Source: Bacteroidota bacterium
GTDB lineage: Bacteria; Bacteroidota; Bacteroidia; Cytophagales; Cyclobacteriaceae
DNA: 64,000 nucleotides
Direction of reading: 5' to 3'
Assembly: GCA_023428695.1 (NCBI GenBank)
Contig: JAEYWY010000001.1
Span: forward strand, 1 to 64,000
Both the position numbers and the translations under genes were made by a program. Below the pieces are notes generated by a model that searched no databases, was not told the DNA's origin, and saw nothing but the letters and a program-made list of their open reading frames with translations. This document shows, one piece after another, positions 51,396 through 61,204 of the stretch. Position 1 is the stretch's first letter; the number at the start of each line of letters is the position of its first letter.

Positions 51396-52931
51396 ATGCA
51401 CATAATCGGAATCGATATAGGAACAGGAAGCACAAAGGCTGTTGCCGTATCCCAGTCGGGTGAAGCCCTCGCCAGTACCCGCGTCTCCTATCCTACTCTC
51501 AATTCCATTCCGGGTCATTCCGAACAGGATCCCGAAGTCATATGGCAGGCCTTTCTTACAGCACTTAGACAACTCATTACACGAACAAACGAAGCTCCTC
51601 ACGGCGTATGTCTGAGCAGCGCGATGCACAGTGTTATCCCTGTCGATAACCATGGCAATGCCCTTCACCCGATGATCACATGGGCAGATAACCGTAGCGC
51701 TGACGTTGCTTCACAATTACGAACTTCTGAATCCGGAAAACGCCTCTACGAAGAAACAGGTACACCGCTGCATGCGATGTCTCCTCTTTGCAAAATCATA
51801 TGGCTACGCGAGAATAATCCCGATTTGTTTTTAAGGACGGCACGTTTTATCTCCATTAAAGAATTTATCTGGTTCAGGTTGTTCAATGTCTTCGAGGTCG
51901 ATTATTCAATTGCATCCGCGAGCGGATTGTTCAACATCAACACACTGACGTGGCATGAGCATGCACTCAGACTGGCTGGACTTAGTCACGAACGTCTTTC
52001 AATTCCGGTCAATACGAATCATACAATCACCGGTGTCAAAGGAACGATCCGGATTCCCGATTCTTTACGCAATATTCCTTTTGTCATTGGGAGCAGCGAT
52101 GGGTGTCTTGCCAACAAGGGGAGTTACGCAACCGTACCCGGCGTAGCGGCTCTCACCATTGGAACAAGTGGTGCCATTCGCGTCGCACGACAAAAGCCTG
52201 CGCTTAACTGGGAACACATGACGTTCAATTACCGATTGAATGAAAACGTATTCATCTCAGGCGGGCCGATTAACAACGGCGGTATCGCGTTGAAATGGTA
52301 TGCAGAAAAACTGCTCGGTAAAAAATTGAATTCTGATGCAGGGTATGCTGAATTGCTTGCAACGCTTTCAGATGTTCCCCCCGGATCAGGCGGACTCATC
52401 TTTCTGCCATACCTCTTCGGTGAACGCGCACCGATATGGAACAGCAACGCATTCGGTGTGTTCTTCGGAATCACGGGTCAGCATGGACAGGCTCACTTTA
52501 CGAAAGCGGTAATCGAAGGCATTCTGTTTTCCCTGTATCAAATCATGCGCGGAATTGAAGCCGACGGAAATGCAATAAGCCGGATACATGTAAGCGGAGG
52601 ATTCGTACGGTCACAACAATGGGTTCAATTGCTTGCGACCATTTTCGGAAAGAAGGTAGCACTCGTCAACCGTGAAGACGCATCGGCAATTGGTGCCGCC
52701 TTTCTTGGCTTTGACACGCTGGGTATCCAGGGTGATTACGACCGGTTTTCTGAAGCTGATGCTACTACTTTCGAGCCACAGTATGACGTACACGAAGTCT
52801 ACCGTGAGGAAATCTTTCCAATTTTTGACGAGCTCTATCGTACGCTTTCGCCCAGTATGGAGAAGCTGCACGAATTCAAATCACGAAAAAATGTTTCAAC
52901 TGCTCCGTTAACGGAGGAACAAAACCTATAA
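51396..52931 (+). CDS. gntK: FGGY-family carbohydrate kinase, probably gluconokinase
   Basis: From ATG 51396 (MHIIGIDIGTGSTKAVAV) the protein has 511 residues in two actin-like FGGY domains. Motifs are IGIDIGTGSTKAV, GVCLSSAMHS, MITWADNRS, VIGSSDGCLANKGSYATVPG, TIGTSGAIR and RIHVSGGFVRSQQWVQLLATIFG. The HADNRS-like ITWADNRSADVA and the neighbouring 6-phosphogluconate dehydrogenase favour gluconokinase over xylulokinase, in the pathway gluconate to 6-phosphogluconate to ribulose 5-phosphate. gnd follows after 11 bases. Specificity is inferred largely from context. Confidence 0.88.
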   Translation: MHIIGIDIGTGSTKAVAVSQSGEALASTRVSYPTLNSIPGHSEQDPEVIWQAFLTALRQLITRTNEAPHGVCLSSAMHSVIPVDNHGNALHPMITWADNRSADVASQLRTSESGKRLYEETGTPLHAMSPLCKIIWLRENNPDLFLRTARFISIKEFIWFRLFNVFEVDYSIASASGLFNINTLTWHEHALRLAGLSHERLSIPVNTNHTITGVKGTIRIPDSLRNIPFVIGSSDGCLANKGSYATVPGVAALTIGTSGAIRVARQKPALNWEHMTFNYRLNENVFISGGPINNGGIALKWYAEKLLGKKLNSDAGYAELLATLSDVPPGSGGLIFLPYLFGERAPIWNSNAFGVFFGITGQHGQAHFTKAVIEGILFSLYQIMRGIEADGNAISRIHVSGGFVRSQQWVQLLATIFGKKVALVNREDASAIGAAFLGFDTLGIQGDYDRFSEADATTFEPQYDVHEVYREEIFPIFDELYRTLSPSMEKLHEFKSRKNVSTAPLTEEQNL

Positions 52932-52942
52932 TTCAAAACAAC

Positions 52943-53839
52943 ATGCAAATAGGACTTATCGGCCTCGGTAAAATGGGATTCAATCTCGCGCGAAATATAA
53001 GGAGCAAAGGCCATGACGTAATTGCTTTCGATATCAACGAAAAAACACTGAATGAAATTTCAACGCACGGCGTAGGTACAGCAACTTCAGTCAGGGACCT
53101 CGTTGAAAAACTGCCCTCGAAGCGTGTGATCTGGATTATGATTCCGGCAGGCGATCTTGTTGATCAGACTCTGAGTACACTGAAGCCCCTGCTTTCCGTA
53201 GGCGATATTGTCATCGATGGTGGAAATTCATTCTACAAGGATTCCATGCGACGCGCCACTGAACTGAACGCGTTGCAAATCAACTTCCTCGACTGCGGAA
53301 CAAGTGGCGGCACTGAAGGGGCACTCCATGGCGTGTGTGCCATGATCGGCGGCAACAAATTCGCGTTCGATCATTGCGAGCCTTTGTTCCGTGCTATTTC
53401 CGTTCCCGATGGATACCTGTACTGTGGCCCCAGCGGCTCCGGACACTACGTCAAGATGGTGCACAACGGAATTGAATACGGTATGATGCAGGCAATCGCC
53501 GAAGGATTTGAAGTCATGCACAAAAGTGATTTTAAACTCCCTCTTGAACGTGTGGCAAAGGTATGGAACCACGGCTCCGTCGTGCGAAGCTGGCTCATGG
53601 AACTGACGGAAAACGCATTGCGGAAAGATCCGGGCCTCTCATCCATACGCGGCGTTATGCATTCATCCGGTGAGGGCAAATGGACACTCGAAACCGCTCT
53701 CGAACAACAGATAGCCACTCCGGTAATCGCACTCTCCTTGCTGATGCGTTACCGCTCGCACGAAGACGATACATTCTCAGGAAAAATCGTGGCCGCCTTA
53801 AGAAATGAATTCGGTGGGCACGCCGTCGAGAAGAAGTAA
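52943..53839 (+). CDS. gnd: 6-phosphogluconate dehydrogenase, decarboxylating (short form)
   Basis: The 298-residue protein is the short, YqeC/GntZ-like type, often NAD-linked, rather than the 470-residue NADP enzyme. It has the Rossmann motif IGLIGLGKMGFNLARNI, IVIDGGNSFYKDSMRRA, FLDCGTSGGTEGALHG with the substrate-binding stretch, and the catalytic Lys region GHYVKMVHNGIEYGMMQAIAEGF. It oxidises 6-phosphogluconate to ribulose 5-phosphate and CO2. It directly follows the kinase gene and is surely co-transcribed with it. Confidence 0.95.
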   Translation: MQIGLIGLGKMGFNLARNIRSKGHDVIAFDINEKTLNEISTHGVGTATSVRDLVEKLPSKRVIWIMIPAGDLVDQTLSTLKPLLSVGDIVIDGGNSFYKDSMRRATELNALQINFLDCGTSGGTEGALHGVCAMIGGNKFAFDHCEPLFRAISVPDGYLYCGPSGSGHYVKMVHNGIEYGMMQAIAEGFEVMHKSDFKLPLERVAKVWNHGSVVRSWLMELTENALRKDPGLSSIRGVMHSSGEGKWTLETALEQQIATPVIALSLLMRYRSHEDDTFSGKIVAALRNEFGGHAVEKK

Positions 53840-53862
53840 ATTGAATATACCTGCCGTCTGAA

Positions 53863-55128
53863 TTACGCGGAGGGTGGAGTTCCTGCCTTCAGATCAATGA
53901 TCGTAATCTCCGGCGGCATGCCAATTCGTCCCGGGTATCCGAGGTAACCAAATCCACGATTGACGTAAAGGTATTGTGATCCTTCCTGATACAGGCCCGC
54001 CCATTGCTTGTACACGTACTGAGACGGGCTCCACTTCAGACCAGCAACTTCAACGCCGAATTGAAAACCATGCGTGTGCCCTGCAAACATCATGTCTATG
54101 TCCGGGTAATCGGGTCTCACCTGTGCATCCCAGTGGCTCGGATCATGTGAGAGTAAAAGTCTGACCGCCGCCTCGTCAGAACCAGCGTAAGCCTGATCAA
54201 GCTTTCCATATTTTGAGAAACCACCCGCACCCCAGTTTTCCACGCCAAGGATGGCAATCCTTTCACCACCCGCTTCAATTATCCTGTTTTCATTGCGGAG
54301 GAGCGTGTAGCCCATCAGTTTATGCGCTTCAAAAAGGTCATTGAGGTTTTTCACTCTCGCAGCTTCACTTGGCCAACGCTTGTAATCGCCGTAGTCGTGG
54401 TTTCCTGTTACAGAAAATACACCAAAGGGCGCCTTGATTCTACCGAAGATGTCAATATAATCTTTCACCTCTGCCGCCTCGTTGTTGACCAGGTCGCCGG
54501 TGAACAAAACGACATCCGGCGTTTCCTTCATAAGCATTTCAACGCCCCCTTTCACCGCTGTCTTGTTGAAGAAACTGCCCGAATGAATATCCGAAATCTG
54601 TGCGATGCGCATCCCATCGAACGACCTGGGCAGACCGGCGAGATACACAGTCTTTCTGCGAATCCGATAATCGTGCGCACCACTGATGATACCATAAGCC
54701 ATCGCCGTAAACGGAACGGCAGCCATAGCGACAGCAGTCTTCGAAAGGAACTCGGAGCGGGTGATGGCCGGTCCGGGCAGGGCCTCGCCGGAGCTGCGAT
54801 TGAAGTAACTCGCTACCCACCTGACACTGCGTTGTATGTCATCGATTAACAACACAGCAACGGCAAACACCTTCGAAATATAGACCGCGAAAATCCCCGT
54901 AAGGAGAAATGTACGCGCCTTATGCGAAATCGCATATGGATCACCCAGCACATAAAAAATCATTGCACCTATGCACACGGCAGTCGGCACCCAAAACGCA
55001 ACGCGGACGACAGACTTCCACGCGGAAGTCCAGTCCTTCGTAATGGTGACTATCGCCTGGAAAACATACCAGTCAATCGCCAAAAGAATTGCGACAACAA
55101 TTACCCAGTTCATGATTCGAATCGTCAT
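53863..55128 (-). CDS. membrane-anchored metallophosphoesterase
   Basis: The 421-residue protein starts with several transmembrane helices (about residues 5-27, 42-63, 73-100) and has a twin-arginine-free linker with TRSEFLSKTAVAMAAVPFTA (about 125-144). A calcineurin-like phosphoesterase domain follows, with ISDIHSG, VVLFTGDLVNNE, VTGNHDYGD, LLSHDPSHW and FAGHTHGFQFG, and all metal ligands are present. It resembles the YaeI/YkuE type. The start ATG 55128 is touched by the U-tract of the terminator of the upstream RND efflux operon. The substrate is unknown, perhaps a phospholipid or lipid-A-related phosphate. Confidence 0.92.
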   Translation of the reverse strand: MTIRIMNWVIVVAILLAIDWYVFQAIVTITKDWTSAWKSVVRVAFWVPTAVCIGAMIFYVLGDPYAISHKARTFLLTGIFAVYISKVFAVAVLLIDDIQRSVRWVASYFNRSSGEALPGPAITRSEFLSKTAVAMAAVPFTAMAYGIISGAHDYRIRRKTVYLAGLPRSFDGMRIAQISDIHSGSFFNKTAVKGGVEMLMKETPDVVLFTGDLVNNEAAEVKDYIDIFGRIKAPFGVFSVTGNHDYGDYKRWPSEAARVKNLNDLFEAHKLMGYTLLRNENRIIEAGGERIAILGVENWGAGGFSKYGKLDQAYAGSDEAAVRLLLSHDPSHWDAQVRPDYPDIDMMFAGHTHGFQFGVEVAGLKWSPSQYVYKQWAGLYQEGSQYLYVNRGFGYLGYPGRIGMPPEITIIDLKAGTPPSA

Positions 55129-55166
55129 AAAAAAAATCGTCTCTGTTTATTAAGACGATTTTTTTT
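55129..55166 (-). terminator. intrinsic terminator of the RND efflux operon, abutting a start codon
   Basis: On the minus strand the stem ATCGTCT/AGACGAT with a 10-base loop is flanked by A-run and T-run and can terminate in either direction. The T-run on the minus strand runs into the ATG of the metallophosphoesterase gene. Confidence 0.85.
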
Positions 55167-55183
55167 ATGATTTAGTTTATCTC

Positions 55184-58100
55184 TTATACTGCCGGAACAG
55201 TCTCATCAGCGTCCCTCGGATACTCACTCTCACGTTTCTTATACACCCTATCCTTGAGTTTAGCGATAAGCAGGTACATTACGGGTACCAATACCAGCGT
55301 CAGGAAAGTTCCGAACAAGAGGCCGAAAATCATTGTCCACGACAGCGGTCCCCAGAAAGCGACGTTGTCTCCGCCAAAGTACAAGTGTGGATTCAGGTCT
55401 GTGAACAATGTTACGAAGTCAATATTCAATCCGACGGCCAGAGGGATCAAACCCATCGTAGCTGCGAAAGTAGTCAGGAGCACAGGCGTCATACGCGTCT
55501 TGGCTGCTTCAATAATTGCCTCGTACAAAGGTCTACCCTGCTCGCGAAGCAATTCAGTGAATTCGACGAGCAGAATCCCGTTACGTACAACAAGACCCGC
55601 AAGTGCCATGATACCCACACCTGTCATAACGATTGATATCTCCATTTTGAATAATGAGAAACCAATGAGCACGCCGATGATACTGAAGATAATCTCCGCC
55701 AGTATGATCACCGGTTTGCTCACCGAGTTAAACTGAATGACAAGAATCATAAACATCAGCGCAAAGGCCAGCCCAAAAGCAACGCCCAGGAAGTCGCTGG
55801 TCTCCTTCTGGTCTTCCTGTTCCCCGGTCATCCGGATCGTTACTCCGTCAGGAGCAGGAAAATCCCGCAGCCGCGCCGTTATGTCCGCGACAACTTCGTT
55901 CGGATTGTAGTCCCCGAGTACGTTCGACGAAAGCGTGATCACGCGTTTCTGATCGATGCGCTTGATACCGGCATAGCTGTTTGTAAACTCTGCTTTTGCC
56001 ACTGCTGAAAGCGGAACCTGTCTGACAATTCCACCTGCCGCCATGTCGCGATAGATAATCGGAATATTCAAAAGCGCATTAACATCATTCCGTTGTTCTT
56101 TCTTGATACGAAGCTGGATCGGGTAATCGTCGTTCTCGTCACGGAATTTCGAAACCTCAAAACCGTACACCGCGGTAGCAAGCGCGCGCCCGATGTCAGC
56201 TGTAGCAATACCTTCCCTGTTAGCCTTTTCGCGGTCGATGTTGATAAGGATCTCAGGCTTGTCCGCCTGAAAATCCGACTTAAGTTCTTCAACACCTGGA
56301 ACCTGCTGCTGATTGAGGAAACGATGAACTTCATTCGCCGACTTCACGAGCAGATCAAAGTCATCCGCTGCAACTTCAATATTGATCGGCTTACCGGTCG
56401 GAGGACCGTTTTGTTCCTGGTCGACCGATATCTCCGCACCTTTGATGTTCTTCACAGCGTCGCGAATCTTCTGGAGATAATCCTTGGTCGATTGTCCGTC
56501 GCGTTCTGCGAACTTCACAAAGGCGACGGAAACTTTTCCAAGGTGGGGGCTCACCTGCCCTCCCACATCAAAAGGATTTTCACTTGCACCAATGGCCACG
56601 TTCGAAATTACCGACTCCACAATCGGATTTTTCTCACCAAGCACGTCCATGATCTTGTTTTCGACAATCGAAGTAATCGAATCCGTAACGTTTTGGTGAG
56701 TTCCAATTGGCATGCGAACATACGCATAGATGAAGTTGGGCTGTCCATTCGGGAAGAACACTACCGGAGGCTTCCGTATTGCCGTGAACACAAGTGAGAA
56801 AACAAAGAGGAATATAGTAGCTATCAGTATCCATACAGGTCGGTACCTGTAAAGACACCAGGTGATCGTTTTTTTGTAAAACTCCTGAGCGGCTGGCCAA
56901 ACGGAAGTCTGAAAGTATGATATCGCCCGCGTCAGCAGGAAGTGGTGCAATACATACAGAAGATAAAGGAATACGACGAAGTTACCGAGACCAAAGTTGA
57001 TCAGGTACGAAACGATGGCAATACCGGCAAAGATTACCGAGGTTACTTTGAAACCCTTCGTAACCTTCCCTACCTGGTGATCATCGTGTTCGTGACGCTT
57101 CATAAAGTCCGCTGCAAACACTGGATTGATGATGTACGCCACCAACAGTGAAGCAAGAAGGGCAACGATCAGTGTAATGGGGAGATACATCATGAATTTC
57201 CCGATGACACCCGGCCAGAATGCGAGCGGAATAAATGGCGCCAGGACCACCAGCGTACCTGACAACACGGGAAGGAATACTTCACCGGCTGCGATCTTGG
57301 CCGCCTTGCGAATCGGAACCTTACCATTATCGAAAACACGGTGGGTATTCTCAATCACAACGATCGCGTCATCCACCACGATACCGAGTGCCAGCAGGAA
57401 CGAGAACAGTGTCATCATGTTCAACGTAAATCCCAGGCTCGGAAACACAAGGAACGCGATGAAACTTGAGATGGGAACTGAAAGCCCCACGAACACCGCA
57501 TTTGTCACACCCATGAAGAACATGAGAATGATTGTTACGAGAACAAATCCGATGATGATGGTATTAATCAGGTCGTGCAACGTAACACGCGTATTCTCCG
57601 ACTGGTCACCTGTAACGGTCACCTTGAATCCGGGAGGGAGAATTCCGGCTTCGTATTCGCTAATGATTGCACGGATGTTATCGGAGGCCTCGATAAGGTT
57701 CTCTCCGCTTCGTTTAATCACGTTTAGCGTAACCACATTTTTCTTGTCCAGTCGCGCGAAGCTTTCCTGCTCCTTGTGAGTATCGATAACTTCTGCGATG
57801 TCTTTAAGGTAAACCTTTCCACCAACAGTAGAGCCGACGACCAGGTTGCCCAGCTCATCAGCGTTCGCGAATTCACCGCTCACACTAAGTGAACGTTTCA
57901 TTCCGTCCACGGAAAGTTCACCGGCAGGCAGGATTACGTTCTCACTTCCTACCGCCTGGGCAATGTCCGTCAATGCCATACCGGCAAGCGCAGCCTTATA
58001 CATATCGACGTTGATCTGTATTTCGCGGTCGAGTGCACCAACGATATCCACTCTCCGGATTTCCGGCAGCGATTCAAAACGCTCCTGCATCATTTCGGCA

Positions 58101-58585
58101 TAACGCTTCAGTGTCTGCAGGTCGTAATCACCCGAGAGGTTGACAAACATGATAGGAACCTCCGAGATATCGATGTCGATAACTTCGGGTTCGTTCTCAA
58201 GATCCGATGGCAAATCCGGTTTGGCTCTATCAACAGCATTCTGGACTTCCCGTTTCGCGTCTGCTACGTCAATGTCCGTTTCGAACTCGATAATAACGTT
58301 AGAGAAGTTTTGCAACGAGTTGCTCGTAACCTTCTTCACGCCGGAAAGTGACTTAACCTGTTTTTCGATTTGTTTCGTGATCAGGTTTTCGATGTCCTTT
58401 GGTGGTGCGTTATAGACTGTCGCTACATATATCTGCGGAAACACAACCTCAGGAAAGTTTTCCTTTGGTAGTCCGCGGTATACAAAAATCCCGGCGAGGC
58501 AGATAATGAACGTAGCAACATAGATGCTGACTTTGTTATCGATTGCCCAACTCGTCGGCTTAAACTCTTTATTCAAATCCTGCAT
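55184..58585 (-). CDS. RND-family efflux pump, inner-membrane subunit
   Basis: The 1133-residue protein is an AcrB/CusA-like transporter with 12 transmembrane helices and two large periplasmic loops. The N terminus has VSIYVATFIICLAGIFVYRGLPKENFPEVVFP. The proton-relay region GIVVDDAIVVIENTHR and second-half LAGLVVRNGILLVEF are present. It drives substrates out through the adaptor and TolC proteins encoded beside it. It is the last gene of the efflux operon and ends before the terminator at 55129-55166. The substrate is unknown. Confidence 0.96.
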   Translation of the reverse strand: MQDLNKEFKPTSWAIDNKVSIYVATFIICLAGIFVYRGLPKENFPEVVFPQIYVATVYNAPPKDIENLITKQIEKQVKSLSGVKKVTSNSLQNFSNVIIEFETDIDVADAKREVQNAVDRAKPDLPSDLENEPEVIDIDISEVPIMFVNLSGDYDLQTLKRYAEMMQERFESLPEIRRVDIVGALDREIQINVDMYKAALAGMALTDIAQAVGSENVILPAGELSVDGMKRSLSVSGEFANADELGNLVVGSTVGGKVYLKDIAEVIDTHKEQESFARLDKKNVVTLNVIKRSGENLIEASDNIRAIISEYEAGILPPGFKVTVTGDQSENTRVTLHDLINTIIIGFVLVTIILMFFMGVTNAVFVGLSVPISSFIAFLVFPSLGFTLNMMTLFSFLLALGIVVDDAIVVIENTHRVFDNGKVPIRKAAKIAAGEVFLPVLSGTLVVLAPFIPLAFWPGVIGKFMMYLPITLIVALLASLLVAYIINPVFAADFMKRHEHDDHQVGKVTKGFKVTSVIFAGIAIVSYLINFGLGNFVVFLYLLYVLHHFLLTRAISYFQTSVWPAAQEFYKKTITWCLYRYRPVWILIATIFLFVFSLVFTAIRKPPVVFFPNGQPNFIYAYVRMPIGTHQNVTDSITSIVENKIMDVLGEKNPIVESVISNVAIGASENPFDVGGQVSPHLGKVSVAFVKFAERDGQSTKDYLQKIRDAVKNIKGAEISVDQEQNGPPTGKPINIEVAADDFDLLVKSANEVHRFLNQQQVPGVEELKSDFQADKPEILINIDREKANREGIATADIGRALATAVYGFEVSKFRDENDDYPIQLRIKKEQRNDVNALLNIPIIYRDMAAGGIVRQVPLSAVAKAEFTNSYAGIKRIDQKRVITLSSNVLGDYNPNEVVADITARLRDFPAPDGVTIRMTGEQEDQKETSDFLGVAFGLAFALMFMILVIQFNSVSKPVIILAEIIFSIIGVLIGFSLFKMEISIVMTGVGIMALAGLVVRNGILLVEFTELLREQGRPLYEAIIEAAKTRMTPVLLTTFAATMGLIPLAVGLNIDFVTLFTDLNPHLYFGGDNVAFWGPLSWTMIFGLLFGTFLTLVLVPVMYLLIAKLKDRVYKKRESEYPRDADETVPAV

Positions 58586-58615
58586 ATAGTAATAGTATAT
58601 GGGTTCAGTAAACCT

Positions 58616-59752
58616 TTAGATTTTGATAATCTCGCCATCATTAAGACCCTGATAACCGAAGGTAATTACCTGGTCACCGGGATTAAGACCCTGCACCTGT
58701 GCCTGGTTGTTATAAACGCCATCGATCGTGACGGTCTTGCGTTTTGCAACATAGAGGTTGCCATCCTTTTCTGCGACGTAAACAATCTTCTCGCTGTTGA
58801 GTGTTTGAATTGTATTTACAGGAACAACAAGCGCTTCTTCCGCTGTATTAAACACGACCTTCACGGTTGCAGTCATATTCGGACGGAGCTCAGCCTCAGA
58901 CGGCAGGTCAACTTCAACTGCGAACGTTCTCGACATAGGATCGATGTTCCGTCCGACGAAGGAAACCTTTCCGGTAACGACTTTGCTAAGTTCCGGAATT
59001 TCGACGATCACCTTGTTTCCGCGTTTAACCTGGGCGACATACGCCTCGGATACGCTTGACACGAGTTTGAGTTCGCTGTTGTTTACAATTCTCAGGGCTG
59101 GCATTCCCGGTGCGATGTTCTCACCAACCTTCACATGAATATCATCGATGATTCCTGACACCGGAGCCTTGATTCTTGTCATGTCGTTTTGCTCCCTCAG
59201 CGCCGCCAGTTGTTTTTCGAGACTCTCCTTATTGGTTTTGGCCTGCAGATATTGCACTTCCGTTCCAATCTTTTGATTCCAGAGATTCTTTTGTCTCTCA
59301 AACACAGTATTTGCAAGCTCCAGTTGAGCTTCCATACTTTGGATACTTGTCAGGATCAGTGAATTATCAATCTGCGCCAGAACCTGACCTTTGGAAACCT
59401 GCTGACCCTCCTGAACCAGTATTTTCTCAACCACACCCATTGTACGGGCGCTGATCAGAATATTATTCTCTGCTTCAACTCGTCCCTGAGTCTGAACGTA
59501 GTGGTCAAAGCTGCGGGGTTTGATTTCCGTAACGACAACTTCTTTCGCCTTGACAACGCGTGCGCTATCCGGCGTATCCTTGTCAATGAGGGTTTGAAGA
59601 TCCTTAATTTCCTTTGACAATTCTGCCTGCTGTTTTTTCAGCTTCTCCAACTTAGCCTTGCGTTCGTCGCCAGGGGTTGTAGCACTGCATCCGGCAACCA
59701 CTGCGCCTACGATGAGAAATACAGCCAAACGAAAATTCATAAAGTTTTTCAT
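58616..59752 (-). CDS. RND efflux periplasmic adaptor (membrane fusion protein), lipoprotein
   Basis: The 378-residue protein has a lipoprotein signal with lipobox VAGC (Cys22). A coiled region (KLEKLKKQQAELSKEIKDLQ) precedes the biotinyl-lipoyl-like domain (RVEAENNILISARTMGVVEKILVQEGQQVSKGQVLAQID), then alpha-hairpin, beta-barrel domain (RIKAPVSGIIDDIHVKVGENI) and C-terminal MP domain. This is the standard layout of AcrA/MexA-type adaptors. It lies 30 bases before the RND gene. Confidence 0.95.
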   Translation of the reverse strand: MKNFMNFRLAVFLIVGAVVAGCSATTPGDERKAKLEKLKKQQAELSKEIKDLQTLIDKDTPDSARVVKAKEVVVTEIKPRSFDHYVQTQGRVEAENNILISARTMGVVEKILVQEGQQVSKGQVLAQIDNSLILTSIQSMEAQLELANTVFERQKNLWNQKIGTEVQYLQAKTNKESLEKQLAALREQNDMTRIKAPVSGIIDDIHVKVGENIAPGMPALRIVNNSELKLVSSVSEAYVAQVKRGNKVIVEIPELSKVVTGKVSFVGRNIDPMSRTFAVEVDLPSEAELRPNMTATVKVVFNTAEEALVVPVNTIQTLNSEKIVYVAEKDGNLYVAKRKTVTIDGVYNNQAQVQGLNPGDQVITFGYQGLNDGEIIKI

Positions 59753-59771
59753 GAGTTAATTTTGAATAGGG

Positions 59772-61199
59772 TTATTGTTGGTTCATTTCGGGGTTTTGCA
59801 GCCTTCCGTATGCTTTGTCGAGGTCAATTTTTGCCACCATCGCATCATACAGAGCGCTATAGTAATTTATCTGTGCTTCTCTGAGAGAACTTTCCGCTTC
59901 AACGACTTCAAGGTTGGAGCCGACACCTTGTTCGAATTTGATTCGCGCCACGCGTGCAATGTTGCCTGCGAGTTCAGCATTCTCCTTCTGTGCCGATGCT
60001 GCCTCCACTGCGCTGAGGTAATTGGATGCAACCTGTTTGATCTCGAGGTCGATACCCGACTTGAGCGCTGAGAAAGAGTTCTCTGTCTTCTGCAACTCGA
60101 GTTTGGCCTGCTGCACACGGTAATTCCGTTGCAGTCCGCTGAACAACGGAATGTTCAGCGATAGTCCGAACATCGAATAGGAGTACCACTTATCCGGTCC
60201 GATCACGCCATTGTCTTCCATGTCGGTCTCTGTCTTGAACAAGCCGCCGATGGTTGGAGACTGCGTCGAGTATCCCAGGTTTGCAAATGCCGACAAGCTC
60301 GGCAGCCCCTCGGCGTATTTGTTCTTAAGATTAAGTGACTGAAGTTTTCTGTTTGCCTCGAGGAGCTGATAGTCGCTGCGTTGCGCGTAATCCCAGGTCG
60401 CTGAGTATTCGTTCAGGATAGCGCTGTCAACCTCGATGGACGAAATGTCACCTTCTACATCGATCGGCTCGTTCATTGGATAATTCATTTGAAACTTCAA
60501 AAGTTCGAGAGAAACCTCCTGCAATCGCAGAAACTTACTCTGTTCAACACGAAGATTGGTCAATGTCACGCGGATGCGATCCACATCAATGGACTCAGCA
60601 AAGCCATTATCAAACAGCGCTTTTGTTGTCCTCAGCAGACTGTCGACGCGGGAGATATTTGCATCAAACAAACCGATTCTGTCCTTATTTATCAGACAGG
60701 TATAGAATGCCTTCGATACGTTCTCCACCACCTGTTCGCGCGTTTGCTGGGAGTTTTTTACTGCAAGGTTGCGATATGCGTTCGCCGCCTGTAGTCCAAC
60801 CAGGTATGAACTGTTAAACAATAGTTGATCGATTCTCACTCCGGCATCGCCGCTGCTCTTCAGCTGGAAAAAGTTCTGCATGGCAAACACGTCACCGTCG
60901 TTTCCGGGGAAACCGGAGGTAATCGGGTTATCAGACGACTTCTGACCAAAGAATCTGGACAGCTTCTGGTTGTGCACGAGGGATACGGATGCATTCACCT
61001 GAGGCAGGCCGATGCCGCGGGTTTCCTTCACCCTGCCATCCGCAATCTGTTCATCTATCGTTGCGTTCTTTAATTCAACATTATTTTCAAGCGCGTATTT
61101 CAGACACTCTTCCAGAGTGAGCTTTCTTACCGCGCCTGTCTGGCCGCTCACCAAATTGATGTGCAGCAGTGCGAGAATAAAAATCAGGTAGCGTTTCAT
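59772..61199 (-). CDS. TolC-family outer-membrane efflux protein
   Basis: The 475-residue protein has a signal peptide (to about VSGQ). It has two long helical repeats: the N-terminal TLEECLKYALENNVELKNATID and the C-terminal ARIKFEQGVGSNLEVVEAESSLREAQINYYSALYDAMVAKIDLDKAYG, typical of TolC outer-membrane channels. It follows the TetR gene by five bases and precedes the adaptor gene by 19, in one operon. Confidence 0.95.
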   Translation of the reverse strand: MKRYLIFILALLHINLVSGQTGAVRKLTLEECLKYALENNVELKNATIDEQIADGRVKETRGIGLPQVNASVSLVHNQKLSRFFGQKSSDNPITSGFPGNDGDVFAMQNFFQLKSSGDAGVRIDQLLFNSSYLVGLQAANAYRNLAVKNSQQTREQVVENVSKAFYTCLINKDRIGLFDANISRVDSLLRTTKALFDNGFAESIDVDRIRVTLTNLRVEQSKFLRLQEVSLELLKFQMNYPMNEPIDVEGDISSIEVDSAILNEYSATWDYAQRSDYQLLEANRKLQSLNLKNKYAEGLPSLSAFANLGYSTQSPTIGGLFKTETDMEDNGVIGPDKWYSYSMFGLSLNIPLFSGLQRNYRVQQAKLELQKTENSFSALKSGIDLEIKQVASNYLSAVEAASAQKENAELAGNIARVARIKFEQGVGSNLEVVEAESSLREAQINYYSALYDAMVAKIDLDKAYGRLQNPEMNQQ

Positions 61200-61204
61200 G
61201 TGAC

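Noticed and set aside
54322..54849. A 175-codon frame on the plus strand
   Set aside because: It is antisense to the metallophosphoesterase, whose metal motifs fix the coding strand.
56093..56797. A 234-codon frame on the plus strand
   Set aside because: It is antisense to the RND transporter gene and shows no signal, domain or start context.
57126..57779. A 217-codon frame on the plus strand, rich in Thr, Ser and Arg
   Set aside because: It is a mirror of the RND coding sequence with biased composition; not a gene.
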